Below, piece after piece: positions 1 through 6,878 of a stretch of DNA of 7,815 nucleotides (the first letter of the stretch is position 1; the number at the start of each line of letters is the position of its first letter). Under the pieces are notes generated by a model. The model made no database searches. It was not told where the DNA came from and was given only the letters and a program-made list of their open reading frames with translations. The stretch spans positions 1 through 7,815 of the forward strand of contig CAJWGI010000051.1 of assembly GCA_913031335.1 (NCBI GenBank). Reading direction: 5' to 3'. The translations under genes were made by a program, and so were the position numbers. The DNA is from an uncultured Anaerolineales bacterium. Lineage in GTDB: Bacteria > Chloroflexota > Anaerolineae > Anaerolineales > UBA11657.

Positions 1-1
1 G

Positions 2-1150
<1,149 letters not shown>

Positions 1151-1176
1151 CCCGGCAGAGTTTTCCTGTTGCAGGA

Positions 1177-1716
1177 CTACGGGGCAGTGGGGGTGGAAGC
1201 GGGAGAGACCACAGAGAGTTTTATGAACAACTTGTGGCCAAACACGTTTCCGTCCGGGTCGTACAGACGCCAAAAGCCCTCATAATCTCCGGGAGCCTCG
1301 GGCGCGGTCATATCAATTTGTACCACGGCGTTTGTCTCCGGTCGGGCGGGGTAAAGCGCGTGCTGTAGGCGCTCGGTCATGGCGTGGCCTTCCTTGAAAA
1401 CCACGTGGTATCCCGGCCCCCAGGAGCAGCTGCCCGTGTTGCGAATCTGCCAGGACTTGCGCAGCGGTTCGCCGGGCATCACTTCGCTGAAATCCGGGAT
1501 GGTAAGGTCGGCCATGAAGACGGCGTCGTTTTCGCAGGGCTGTTCGGTGGCGGTGGGCAGCGGAGCCACAGTTGCGGAAGCCAGCGTGGCAGCGGGCGTG
1601 CTGGTGTTCGGGAGCGCAAAGGGTGTGGCGTCGGCCGGTGCTTCGGCCCGTTGGCATGCGACCATCCCCAGAACAGCTAGACCACAAAAGATTAACAGTG
1701 TGAATCTGCGTGGCAT
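1177..1716 (-). CDS. lipoprotein with NBR1-type Ig-like domain
   Basis: Predicted 179-residue lipoprotein, probably anchored outside the cytoplasmic membrane. Residues 1-20 form a signal peptide (MPRR, then a hydrophobic run) ending in a lipobox-like M-V-A-C with the lipidated Cys at 21. Residues 22-60 are an Ala/Thr/Pro-rich linker. Residues 61-170 match the Ig-like fold of the NBR1 type (PF16158 family): IPDFSEVMPGE, the strand motif KSWQIRNTGSCSW, then APGDYEGFWRLYDPDGNVFG. Cys61 and Cys97 could form a disulfide. The domain is common in secreted Chloroflexota proteins, where its ligand is mostly unknown. The ATG at 1716 is chosen because the signal peptide begins there. The frame runs further upstream, but that part has no signal-peptide or domain character. 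No Shine-Dalgarno site precedes the start; a promoter -10 sits 7 nt away, so the mRNA may be leaderless. The specific role is unknown. Confidence 0.85.
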   Translation of the reverse strand: MPRRFTLLIFCGLAVLGMVACQRAEAPADATPFALPNTSTPAATLASATVAPLPTATEQPCENDAVFMADLTIPDFSEVMPGEPLRKSWQIRNTGSCSWGPGYHVVFKEGHAMTERLQHALYPARPETNAVVQIDMTAPEAPGDYEGFWRLYDPDGNVFGHKLFIKLSVVSPASTPTAP

Positions 1717-1723
1717 TTTATCT

Positions 1724-1752
1724 ATTATGGCTGGAGTCAGAACGGCGGTCAA
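1724..1752 (-). promoter_or_regulatory. sigma70-type promoter of the lipoprotein gene
   Basis: On the minus strand, a -35 TTGACC (1747-1752) and a -10 CATAAT (1724-1729) are separated by exactly 17 bp. Only 7 nt separate the -10 from the ATG (1714-1716), so the predicted transcription start falls at or next to the A of the start codon, giving a leaderless mRNA. This agrees with the absence of a ribosome binding site. It lies back to back with the rightward promoter at 1774-1802, with 21 bp between the two -35 boxes. Confidence 0.65.
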
Positions 1753-1773
1753 TCGGTGGCATTGCTGCCCGGC

Positions 1774-1802
1774 TTGACTTTCGGATTCAGGTCTGGCATA
1801 AT
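1774..1802 (+). promoter_or_regulatory. strong sigma70-type promoter of a short transcription unit
   Basis: A -35 TTGACT (1774-1779), a 17-bp spacer and a -10 CATAAT (1797-1802) are present. The bases TGG just before the -10 also give an extended -10 (TGn). The predicted start is near 1809. No full-length gene follows on this strand before the terminator at 1944-1978, so the promoter appears dedicated to a short RNA. It is divergent from the lipoprotein promoter. Confidence 0.65.
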
Positions 1803-1871
1803 GATGACATTGTTGGCCTGCGCGGCCATTTATTGCGACACGGCTATTCTTCATAACGGGAGGTGGTGCCC

Positions 1872-1922
1872 ATGATTAGTAACAGTACGACCAGCGCCGG
1901 GGCGCCCCTCCGTCTTACATAG
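1872..1922 (+). CDS. possible 16-residue micropeptide / leader peptide
   Basis: ATG at 1872 to TAG at 1920-1922 encodes MISNSTTSAGAPLRLT. A good Shine-Dalgarno sequence, GGGAGG at 1858-1863, lies 8 nt upstream. The peptide is rich in Ser and Thr near its start (S3, S5, T6, T7, S8) but has no run of one amino acid as in classic attenuators. Its last third overlaps the left arm and loop of the 1895-1939 stem, so a translating ribosome would disrupt that stem. It has no recognisable homologue or membrane segment. Translation is plausible but unproven. Confidence 0.35.
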   Translation: MISNSTTSAGAPLRLT

Positions 1923-1939
1923 AGAGACAAGCCCCGGCG
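1895..1939 (+). repeat. perfect 9-bp inverted repeat (stem-loop) inside the short transcript
   Basis: CGCCGGGGC (1895-1903) pairs exactly with GCCCCGGCG (1931-1939) around a 27-nt loop, extendable by one G-U pair. The loop holds CCTCC (1907-1911), complementary to GGAGG (1859-1863) of the upstream ribosome binding site. The stem and the RBS-masking helix could therefore compete or form a pseudoknot. It is followed 5 nt later by the terminator hairpin. Confidence 0.6.
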
Positions 1940-1943
1940 TGGC

Positions 1944-1978
1944 AAAGGGCCGCTCTGAATCGGGCGGCCTTTTGTTTT
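1944..1978 (+). terminator. intrinsic (Rho-independent) terminator
   Basis: Left arm AAAGGGCCGC (1944-1953), 10-nt loop, right arm GCGGCCTTTT (1964-1973): a 10-bp stem with one G-U pair, running into the U-rich tail TTTTGTTTT (1970-1978). It is oriented to stop rightward transcription from the 1774 promoter. Read leftward it follows the pfkA stop by 12 nt, but the tail there is only CTTTGCC, so it would be a weaker terminator for pfkA. Confidence 0.8.
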
Positions 1979-1985
1979 GCCCCTG

Positions 1986-3074
1986 CTACTCGTCTCCGAA
2001 GACAATTCCGAGACCGCGTGCGGTTGTAACTAGCTCCCCGGCCGGATCGACTAGTTTGGGAGTTTGCGCTAGCGCTTCATCGAGCGGCATCGAGCCTATG
2101 TGACGCCCGCGTAGGTTGACCATTAGGCCGTGTTCACCCGCGGCGGCGAGACGAACGGCGGCAGCGCCGTAACGGGTGGCCAGCCAGCGGTCGAAGGGCG
2201 TGGGAGTGCCTCCGCGCTGCAGGTGTCCGAGCACAGTGCAGCGCGATTCCACCCCTGCTTTCTCATGGATTTGATCGGCCACCTGCTGGGCGATGCCGCC
2301 GAGACGCGGAATGTGCAATCCGTGAGCTGGAATCTTAAACTGTTGCAGACCGCCTTTCGGGCACGCACCCTCTGCAATGGCCATGATGCTGAAGTAGCTT
2401 CCCCGCTTCGCCCGCGCACGGAATATCTGCATGACGGGCTGCAGGTCGAACGGTATTTCGGGAATCAGGATGACGTCCGCGCCGCCGGAAATGCCGGCGG
2501 CCAGCGCTATCCAGCCTGCGTCGCGTCCCATAAGTTCCAGCACCATCACGCGGTGATGGCTCTCGGCGGTTGTGTGCAGCTTGTCGATGGCTTCGGTCGC
2601 CGTGCGCATGGCGGTTGAGAAGCCGAAGGTCTGGTCGGTGCCGCCCATGTCGTTGTCGATCGTTTTCGGGATGCCGATAATTGGCGCGCCACGGTCGCAC
2701 AGCTCCTTGCTAATGCGCAGCGTGCCGTCTCCGCCGACCACGATTAGGCTATCGAGTTTCAATTGCTCGATGTTGTGCAGTGCCTGCGCGGACACGTCTC
2801 TGACTTCCTCCCGCCCATCCACAATTATCTTGCGGGCAAAAGGGTTCCCTCGGTTGGCTGCGCCCAGAATGGTGCCGCCGCGGGAGAGAATCCCGCGCAC
2901 CTCAGACCGGCTGAGCACGCGCACGCTCTCTGGTTCCACCAGACCATCAAAGCCGTTTCGCAACCCGAGCACCTGCAGATCGAATTCGTTCTTCGCTGTG
3001 TGCACTACCGCGCGGATGACCGCGTTCAGGCCGGGCGCGTCGCCGCCACCGGTGAGGATGCCTATGCGGCGCAT
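1986..3074 (-). CDS. pfkA: 6-phosphofructokinase, group III (mixed-signature) type
   Basis: Cytosolic glycolytic enzyme that phosphorylates fructose 6-phosphate to fructose 1,6-bisphosphate; 362 residues, within the family range. Motifs in order are GGGDAPGLN (9-17), GGDGT (114-118, DNA 2721-2735), PKTIDND (136-142, DNA 2649-2669) with catalytic-base Asp140, LMGRDAG (181-187), and LGHLQRGG (282-289) for sugar phosphate binding. Gly in GGDG is the mark of ATP use, whereas Lys in PKTIDND is the residue typical of pyrophosphate-dependent enzymes. This combination is known from the group III, Streptomyces-like ATP enzymes, so ATP is the likelier donor. The ATG at 3074 is chosen because MRRIGILTGGGDAPG is the conserved N-terminus and GGAAG lies just upstream. 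The frame extends 30 codons further upstream without homology. It is divergent from the enolase-superfamily gene. Confidence 0.95.
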   Translation of the reverse strand: MRRIGILTGGGDAPGLNAVIRAVVHTAKNEFDLQVLGLRNGFDGLVEPESVRVLSRSEVRGILSRGGTILGAANRGNPFARKIIVDGREEVRDVSAQALHNIEQLKLDSLIVVGGDGTLRISKELCDRGAPIIGIPKTIDNDMGGTDQTFGFSTAMRTATEAIDKLHTTAESHHRVMVLELMGRDAGWIALAAGISGGADVILIPEIPFDLQPVMQIFRARAKRGSYFSIMAIAEGACPKGGLQQFKIPAHGLHIPRLGGIAQQVADQIHEKAGVESRCTVLGHLQRGGTPTPFDRWLATRYGAAAVRLAAAGEHGLMVNLRGRHIGSMPLDEALAQTPKLVDPAGELVTTARGLGIVFGDE

Positions 3075-3130
3075 TGCTTCCGCTGCCCGCCCTGCGTTTT
3101 CGTGCTTTGCGTGATGCGCAACATGTTTGT

Positions 3131-3136
3131 ATTGTA
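3131..3136 (-). promoter_or_regulatory. possible -10 box of the pfkA promoter
   Basis: On the minus strand, TACAAT (5 of 6 consensus bases) lies 56 nt upstream of the pfkA ATG, predicting a start near 3124 and a leader of about 50 nt. The matching -35 region is T-rich but poor (TTTTGG or TTGGAC depending on spacing), so the promoter is weak or needs an activator. Confidence 0.35.
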
Positions 3137-3237
3137 TCCCAGCAACGGGTGGTCCAAAAAACAATTCTCCCTTAAATTGTCGTGTATCAAAACCGGACTA
3201 AGGGTAGCGGTGGAACTAACCGGATGCCCCGGTGCGA

Positions 3238-3266
3238 TTGACTTTTCGCCAAGTGCCACTGATAAT
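3238..3266 (+). promoter_or_regulatory. strong sigma70-type promoter reading toward the enolase-superfamily gene
   Basis: A -35 TTGACT (3238-3243), a 17-bp spacer and a -10 GATAAT (3261-3266) predict transcription from about 3273. That leaves roughly 199 nt of untranslated leader before the ATG at 3472. The -35 and the bases just after it (TTGACTTT) are the same as in the promoter at 1774-1802, which supports both. Confidence 0.6.
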
Positions 3267-3272
3267 TACGTG

Positions 3273-3471
3273 AGCAATCCAATTTGCGGCGGAGTGGATA
3301 TAGCCATGAAAGTCCCCGTGGTGCGAAACGTTGCGTAGGACAAACGGTGCGTGTCGCGCCTACGACCTTTGTGCTCCGCTAAAGTGATTGGCTTCAAGAA
3401 AAAATTCCCGCTAGATTCCGGTCGGGCTCAGCAGCAGGAATCCGCGCGGCGAGATTCGGGAGTAAGTATCA
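3273..3471 (+). promoter_or_regulatory. long, possibly structured 5' leader of the enolase-superfamily gene
   Basis: This is the stretch between the predicted start and the ATG. GCGGAG (3289-3294) can pair with CTCCGC (3374-3379), closing a domain that contains a second stem, CGTAGG (3334-3339) with CCTACG (3359-3364). A 10-codon ORF, MKVPVVRNVA (3306-3338), starts 11 nt after a GGAG and stops inside the second stem. Nearer the gene, GGAATC (3437-3442) can pair either with GATTCC (3414-3419) or, through GAATC (3438-3442), with GATTC (3453-3457). The latter lies directly beside the ribosome binding site GGGAG (3458-3462). No riboswitch class is recognised and no U-tailed terminator is present. 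Regulatory function is an inference. Confidence 0.35.
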
Positions 3472-4695
3472 ATGAAAATTGCTGATTACCAGACCTTTGT
3501 GGTTGCGAATCCGGCGCCGCACCACGGGGGTATCTACTGGACATTTGTCAAGTTAACTACCGACAGTGGGGTTGCTGGGTACGGGGAGGTGTACTCGGTG
3601 CCTTTTCACCCGCATACCGTGGAACGCATGATTGCCGACGTGTGCGAGCGATGCGTGCTCGGCGCAGACCCGTTTCGCATCGAGCGGTTATGGCGCGTAG
3701 TCTTCTCCAGCGGTTACACGCAGCGACCGGATATCTCTCTAATGGGCGTGCTCAGTGGGATTGAAACGGCCTGCTGGGATATTGTCGGCAAGGAACTGGG
3801 AAAGCCTGTCTCTGAGTTGCTCGGCGGGAGAGTGCGCGAAAGGCTGCGATCTTACACATACATTTACCCTGATCAACCGGAGGATTCCCCAACGATCAGC
3901 AATTATCCGGAAGGCGAGGAGAAAAGCGTTTACACTGATGCGGACATGGCGGCTGAGCGCGCAAGCATATACGTGCGACAGGGTTTCACCGCCCTGAAAT
4001 TGGATCCACTCGGGCCCTACAGCGCCTTCGATCCCCGACAGCTCTCACTGGATGCCCAGAGCCGAACGGAACGTTTCTTGCGGAAAATACGTGAGGCCGT
4101 AGGGGACAAGTGCGATTTGCTTGTCGGAGCGCACGGGCAGATGACTCCGGCTGCCGCCATTCGGCTGGCGCGCCGGTTGGAAAAGTATGACCCGCTCTGG
4201 CTGGAAGAGCCGGTGCCGCCCGCAAATGTGGATGCGATGGCGCGCGTTGCTGCCATGACTTCCATCCCGATTGCAACCGGCGAGCGGCTAACAACCAAGT
4301 ACGAGTTTGCGCAGGTTCTCGAGCGGAAGGCTGCCAGCATCCTGCAGTTCGCGCTGGGCAGTGTCGGTGGAATCTTGGAGGCAAAGAAGATTGCGGGTAT
4401 GGCCGAAGCACACTACGCGCAGATTGCACCGCATCTGTATTGTGGGCCGATTGAGGGAGCGGCCAACATTCAGATTGGCCTTTGCAGCCCTAATTTCCTG
4501 ATTCAAGAGAGCATTGAGACATGGGACGGCTTCCATGCGCAAATCCTGAAAAAGCCAATTCGCTGGGAGGAGGGATACATACTGCCGCCTACTGAACCCG
4601 GTTTGGGAGTTGAGCTGGACGAAGAGGTCGCGGCCTGTCACCCCTATAACGGGGAGAGGTTGAACCTTACCATGTTTGAAAGGCCGGCTGAGTGA
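3472..4695 (+). CDS. enolase-superfamily protein (mandelate racemase/muconate lactonizing group), substrate unknown
   Basis: Probable sugar-acid dehydratase or cycloisomerase-like enzyme of 407 residues. An N-terminal capping domain (about 1-125, including GVLSGIETACWDIVGKELGKPV) is followed by a TIM barrel and the C-terminal part of the cap. Visible barrel residues are KLD (176-178), GAHGQ (219-223), EEP (245-247), TGER (269-272) and APHLYCGP (319-326) with His321. Compared with galactonate dehydratase and mandelate racemase, the first metal-ligand Asp is Gly219, and the Asp that partners the barrel-end His is Ala294. His221 occupies the place of the acid/base His in galactonate dehydratase. 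I recall a subgroup with a similar G-x-HGQ motif, so the change may be family-wide. Start ATG 3472 has GGGAG 9 nt upstream. The next gene lies 92 nt downstream with no clear terminator, so co-transcription is possible. The substrate cannot be assigned. Confidence 0.88.
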   Translation: MKIADYQTFVVANPAPHHGGIYWTFVKLTTDSGVAGYGEVYSVPFHPHTVERMIADVCERCVLGADPFRIERLWRVVFSSGYTQRPDISLMGVLSGIETACWDIVGKELGKPVSELLGGRVRERLRSYTYIYPDQPEDSPTISNYPEGEEKSVYTDADMAAERASIYVRQGFTALKLDPLGPYSAFDPRQLSLDAQSRTERFLRKIREAVGDKCDLLVGAHGQMTPAAAIRLARRLEKYDPLWLEEPVPPANVDAMARVAAMTSIPIATGERLTTKYEFAQVLERKAASILQFALGSVGGILEAKKIAGMAEAHYAQIAPHLYCGPIEGAANIQIGLCSPNFLIQESIETWDGFHAQILKKPIRWEEGYILPPTEPGLGVELDEEVAACHPYNGERLNLTMFERPAE

Positions 4696-4787
4696 GATTG
4701 CGGCTGCCGGGGTACAGGCGCAAGGCGCAGTTAGCTCGTTAAGCCTGATCATATTGCCCAGTAGGTTGTTCATAGCAGAACAGGAAA

Positions 4788-6227
4788 ATGAAAGTCCTAA
4801 TGCTTGCGGCAGAGGCCGCCCCGCTTGTGAAGGTGGGCGGGCTGGGGGACGTAGTCGGGGGAATTTCGGCGGAGCTGCGTGCGTTGGGACATGATGTGCG
4901 CATCGCGCTTCCGCATTATGGCTTCATATCGGCAGCCGGAGAATCACAGTCTGTGCTGTCAGTCAGATGGGGCCGGGCTAAGGTGAAATCAAGCTGCATA
5001 GAGACGGCAATCGAAGGGACCCCCTGTCTCCTGATAGGCGGCCGACCCATCGCGCCGGGTGAAAGCGTGTATGCGCAGACCGCAGCAATTGATATCCGAA
5101 GATTTGTCTTCTTCGCGCTGGCGGCGCTGCATCACGTGCAGGCGCTGGGGTTTCAGCCGGACGTGGTGCACGTGCACGACGCGCATCCGGGCGCGGCGGT
5201 GCACTGGCTGCAGCAGGCTGCGAGCACGGAGCCGTTCTGGCGGCGAACGGCGCGAGTACTCACCATCCACAACATGGTGTATCAATATAACGAGGCTGCA
5301 GAGGCGCTTGCGCTGGGTGGCCTGAAGCCGGCCAGCGACAATCGTGTGCCAACCTGGGCGCGCGCAGGGCTGTTGGCGCTGGCGATCCGCGCCGCAGACC
5401 GGATTAACGCAGTCAGTCCCACTTACGCGAAAGAGATTGTTGCGCAGGAGCACGGCGCGGGGCTGCACGCGTTGCTTTTGGCACGCGCGGGGAGACTGAG
5501 CGGGATTCTCAATGGCATTGATTATCAGTGCTGGGATGCAGCGACGGACAGCGCGTTGGCACGAAACTTCACTGCAGAAACGCTGCCTGCGCGTGAGGCA
5601 AATAAGCGTGCACTGCAACAAGAGACCGTTCTTCCGGTTGGGCCGGCGCCGCTGCTAGGCATGGTCTCCCGGCTAGACCACCAGAAAGGCCTGGATTTAC
5701 TGGCGCGGGCGCTGCCGGCGGTGCTGCGCGAAGGCAAAGCCGCGCTGGTGGTTCTTGGCAGCGGCGACGGAAACATCCAGGCCGCACTACAGCAATTGGC
5801 CGCTGATTTCCCGGAGCGGGTATTGTTGAACTTCCGTTTTGATGAAGGCTTTGCGCGGCGTATTTATGGCGGGGCGGATATGATGCTGGTTCCCTCGCGA
5901 TATGAGCCGTGCGGGTTGGTGCAGATGATTGCGCTGCGCTACGGCGCTGTGCCGCTGGTGCGCGCCACGGGCGGGCTGCGCGACACGGTGACGGATTGCG
6001 ACGTTGACCCGGCAAGCGGAACCGGCTTCGTGTTTGACGCGTTTACGCCGCGGGCGCTGCGCGCTGCCCTAAGGCGCGCGCTGACGCGCTTCGAAGACCG
6101 GTCATTCTGGCGGGGGATGCAACGCCGGGGCATGGCACTGGATTTCTCGTGGGCGGCCGCTGGGCGTCGCTATCAGGCGCTTTACCGGAAGGCAATTGAG
6201 GACCGCAGCGCCCGCGGCACGGATTGA
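4788..6227 (+). CDS. glgA: glycogen synthase (ADP-glucose type, GT5)
   Basis: Cytosolic glucosyltransferase that extends alpha-1,4-glucan chains from ADP-glucose; 479 residues, the normal bacterial length. It has two Rossmann-type GT-B domains. The N-terminal domain carries KVGGLGD (15-21, with the ADP-glucose-binding Lys15), HVHDAH (128-133) and TIHNM (159-163). The C-terminal domain carries NGID (242-245), SRLDHQKG (294-301, with phosphate-binding Arg and Lys), PSRYEPCGL (369-377, with key Glu373) and ATGGLRDTV (393-401), then a DFSW helix near 452. The start matches the conserved MKVLMLAAEAAPL; an AGGA lies only 2 nt before the ATG, a tight spacing. No glgB, glgC or glgP is in the window. 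It converges with the next gene with only 4 bp between stop codons and no terminator. Function is secure by motif. Confidence 0.96.
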   Translation: MKVLMLAAEAAPLVKVGGLGDVVGGISAELRALGHDVRIALPHYGFISAAGESQSVLSVRWGRAKVKSSCIETAIEGTPCLLIGGRPIAPGESVYAQTAAIDIRRFVFFALAALHHVQALGFQPDVVHVHDAHPGAAVHWLQQAASTEPFWRRTARVLTIHNMVYQYNEAAEALALGGLKPASDNRVPTWARAGLLALAIRAADRINAVSPTYAKEIVAQEHGAGLHALLLARAGRLSGILNGIDYQCWDAATDSALARNFTAETLPAREANKRALQQETVLPVGPAPLLGMVSRLDHQKGLDLLARALPAVLREGKAALVVLGSGDGNIQAALQQLAADFPERVLLNFRFDEGFARRIYGGADMMLVPSRYEPCGLVQMIALRYGAVPLVRATGGLRDTVTDCDVDPASGTGFVFDAFTPRALRAALRRALTRFEDRSFWRGMQRRGMALDFSWAAAGRRYQALYRKAIEDRSARGTD

Positions 6228-6231
6228 GCCG

Positions 6232-6870
6232 TCACTCCATTTCCATTGTTTGGTAGCAGAAATACGAATACACCACTATGACAATCGATGCCGTCACAAC
6301 CGGTACGAGCACCAGGTAAATCGCGAATGCCGGCAGCAACAGGCCGAGCAGCGCCAGCACTCCGGTCAGTTTGAAGAGCCTCGCGCCGAGGCGATGTGTC
6401 TTCTGCCAGACTGCGTCGCTGCTCAGCGTCCAGGGCGTGCGGATGCCCACAAACCAGTTCCTTTTTGCGTGCTGTAGCGTTACCCCAACGAAGAACAACA
6501 ATAGCCCGGTCAGCGCGCACATCAGGTAGTTGGTGCCAAGCTGGATACCCAGGCTCCACAACAGCGTGTGCGCGTAAACGGCCAGCATGAAAAGGGTGAT
6601 GACCAGCACCAGCCGGTCGTAATGCCTGCGGAAAGCAGCGATGTTTTCGCGGAGCGGATCGATGCGCGGGATGGCCACGAACAGCAACCACAGCGCGGTG
6701 AGCATAAGCGGCAGCAGAAACACGCCCCAGAAGCGGGGAAGATAGTCATCAACCTGACCCTGCGCGTTCCAGTGAGAGGGCATATGCTCCGGAAGGCGGG
6801 GGTAAAGGGCCGCGCCTGCCAGGAATGACAGCAACACTAGTACGGCGATGGCGGTTTCAGATCGAGTCAC
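6232..6870 (-). CDS. SdpI/DUF1648-family integral membrane protein
   Basis: A 212-residue protein with about six membrane segments (roughly 6-23, 47-68, 86-107, 113-131, 162-180, 182-203). The N-terminal part fits DUF1648: LPEHMPSHWNAQGQVDDYLPR, with the typical P-x-H-W/F-N-x-x-G signature. The C-terminal part fits SdpI: KRNWFVGIRTPWTL, then VWQKTHRLGARLF. Bacillus SdpI is an immunity and signalling protein against the SdpC toxin, but most members of this wide family have no known toxin partner and none is visible here, so immunity should not be assumed. The GTG at 6870 is chosen because the first membrane segment starts just after it and an AGGA lies nearby. Codons further upstream would run into the divergent gene and look non-coding. 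A promoter -10 only 8 nt before the GTG suggests a very short leader or none. Confidence 0.85.
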   Translation of the reverse strand: MTRSETAIAVLVLLSFLAGAALYPRLPEHMPSHWNAQGQVDDYLPRFWGVFLLPLMLTALWLLFVAIPRIDPLRENIAAFRRHYDRLVLVITLFMLAVYAHTLLWSLGIQLGTNYLMCALTGLLLFFVGVTLQHAKRNWFVGIRTPWTLSSDAVWQKTHRLGARLFKLTGVLALLGLLLPAFAIYLVLVPVVTASIVIVVYSYFCYQTMEME

Positions 6871-6878
6871 GTTTCCTG

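Larger units (their letters stand above)
1809..1978 (+). ncRNA. candidate small RNA / leader-like transcript of about 170 nt
   Basis: Predicted transcript running from the promoter at 1774-1802 to the intrinsic terminator at 1944-1978. In order it contains a 5' hairpin TGGCC/GGCCA (1814-1818 with 1824-1828), a Shine-Dalgarno-like GGGAGG (1858-1863), a 16-codon ORF (1872-1922), a perfect 9-bp stem (1895-1903 with 1931-1939) and the terminator hairpin. The arrangement resembles an attenuator leader, but no gene follows on the same strand: pfkA downstream is on the opposite strand. It could be a free-standing sRNA, an mRNA for a micropeptide, or a relic of an attenuator whose operon has moved. 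It does not match the 6S, SRP, tmRNA or RNase P features I know. Existence is inferred from signals only. Confidence 0.5.

Noticed and set aside
1164..1176. Small hairpin TCCTG-TTG-CAGGA between ahcY and the lipoprotein gene as a terminator
   Set aside because: Only 5 bp and a 3-nt loop, with no U-tract after it on either strand.
1717..1854. N-terminal extension of the lipoprotein frame by 46 codons
   Set aside because: The signal peptide and lipobox start at the ATG at 1716. The extension is Gln/His/Arg-rich with no homology, and it overlaps the divergent promoters and the 5' part of the short transcript.
1858..1871. Resemblance of the AGGTGGTGCCC stretch to a T-box motif
   Set aside because: There is no room for a specifier loop between the predicted start (about 1809) and this point, the match is partial, and no synthetase or amino-acid gene follows.
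3075..3164. 30-codon extension of pfkA upstream of 3074
   Set aside because: The conserved N-terminus begins at MRRIGILTGG, and the possible -10 box (3131-3136) would lie inside the extension.
3231..3351. GGTGCG occurring three times (3231, 3320, 3346) as a repeated operator
   Set aside because: Six-base matches in GC-rich DNA with irregular spacing (89 and 26 bp) are expected by chance.
3472..4695. Naming the enolase-superfamily protein as galactonate dehydratase (dgoD)
   Set aside because: Overall pattern is similar, but the D-x-H metal/acid motif is G-A-H and the dyad Asp is absent, so that function cannot be transferred.
5569..6015. Long open frame on the minus strand inside glgA (and the similar plus-strand frame 2130-2618 inside pfkA)
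   Set aside because: Both lie entirely opposite well-supported conserved genes, have biased Arg/Pro/Ala or mixed composition and show no domain; they are antisense shadows of GC-rich coding DNA.
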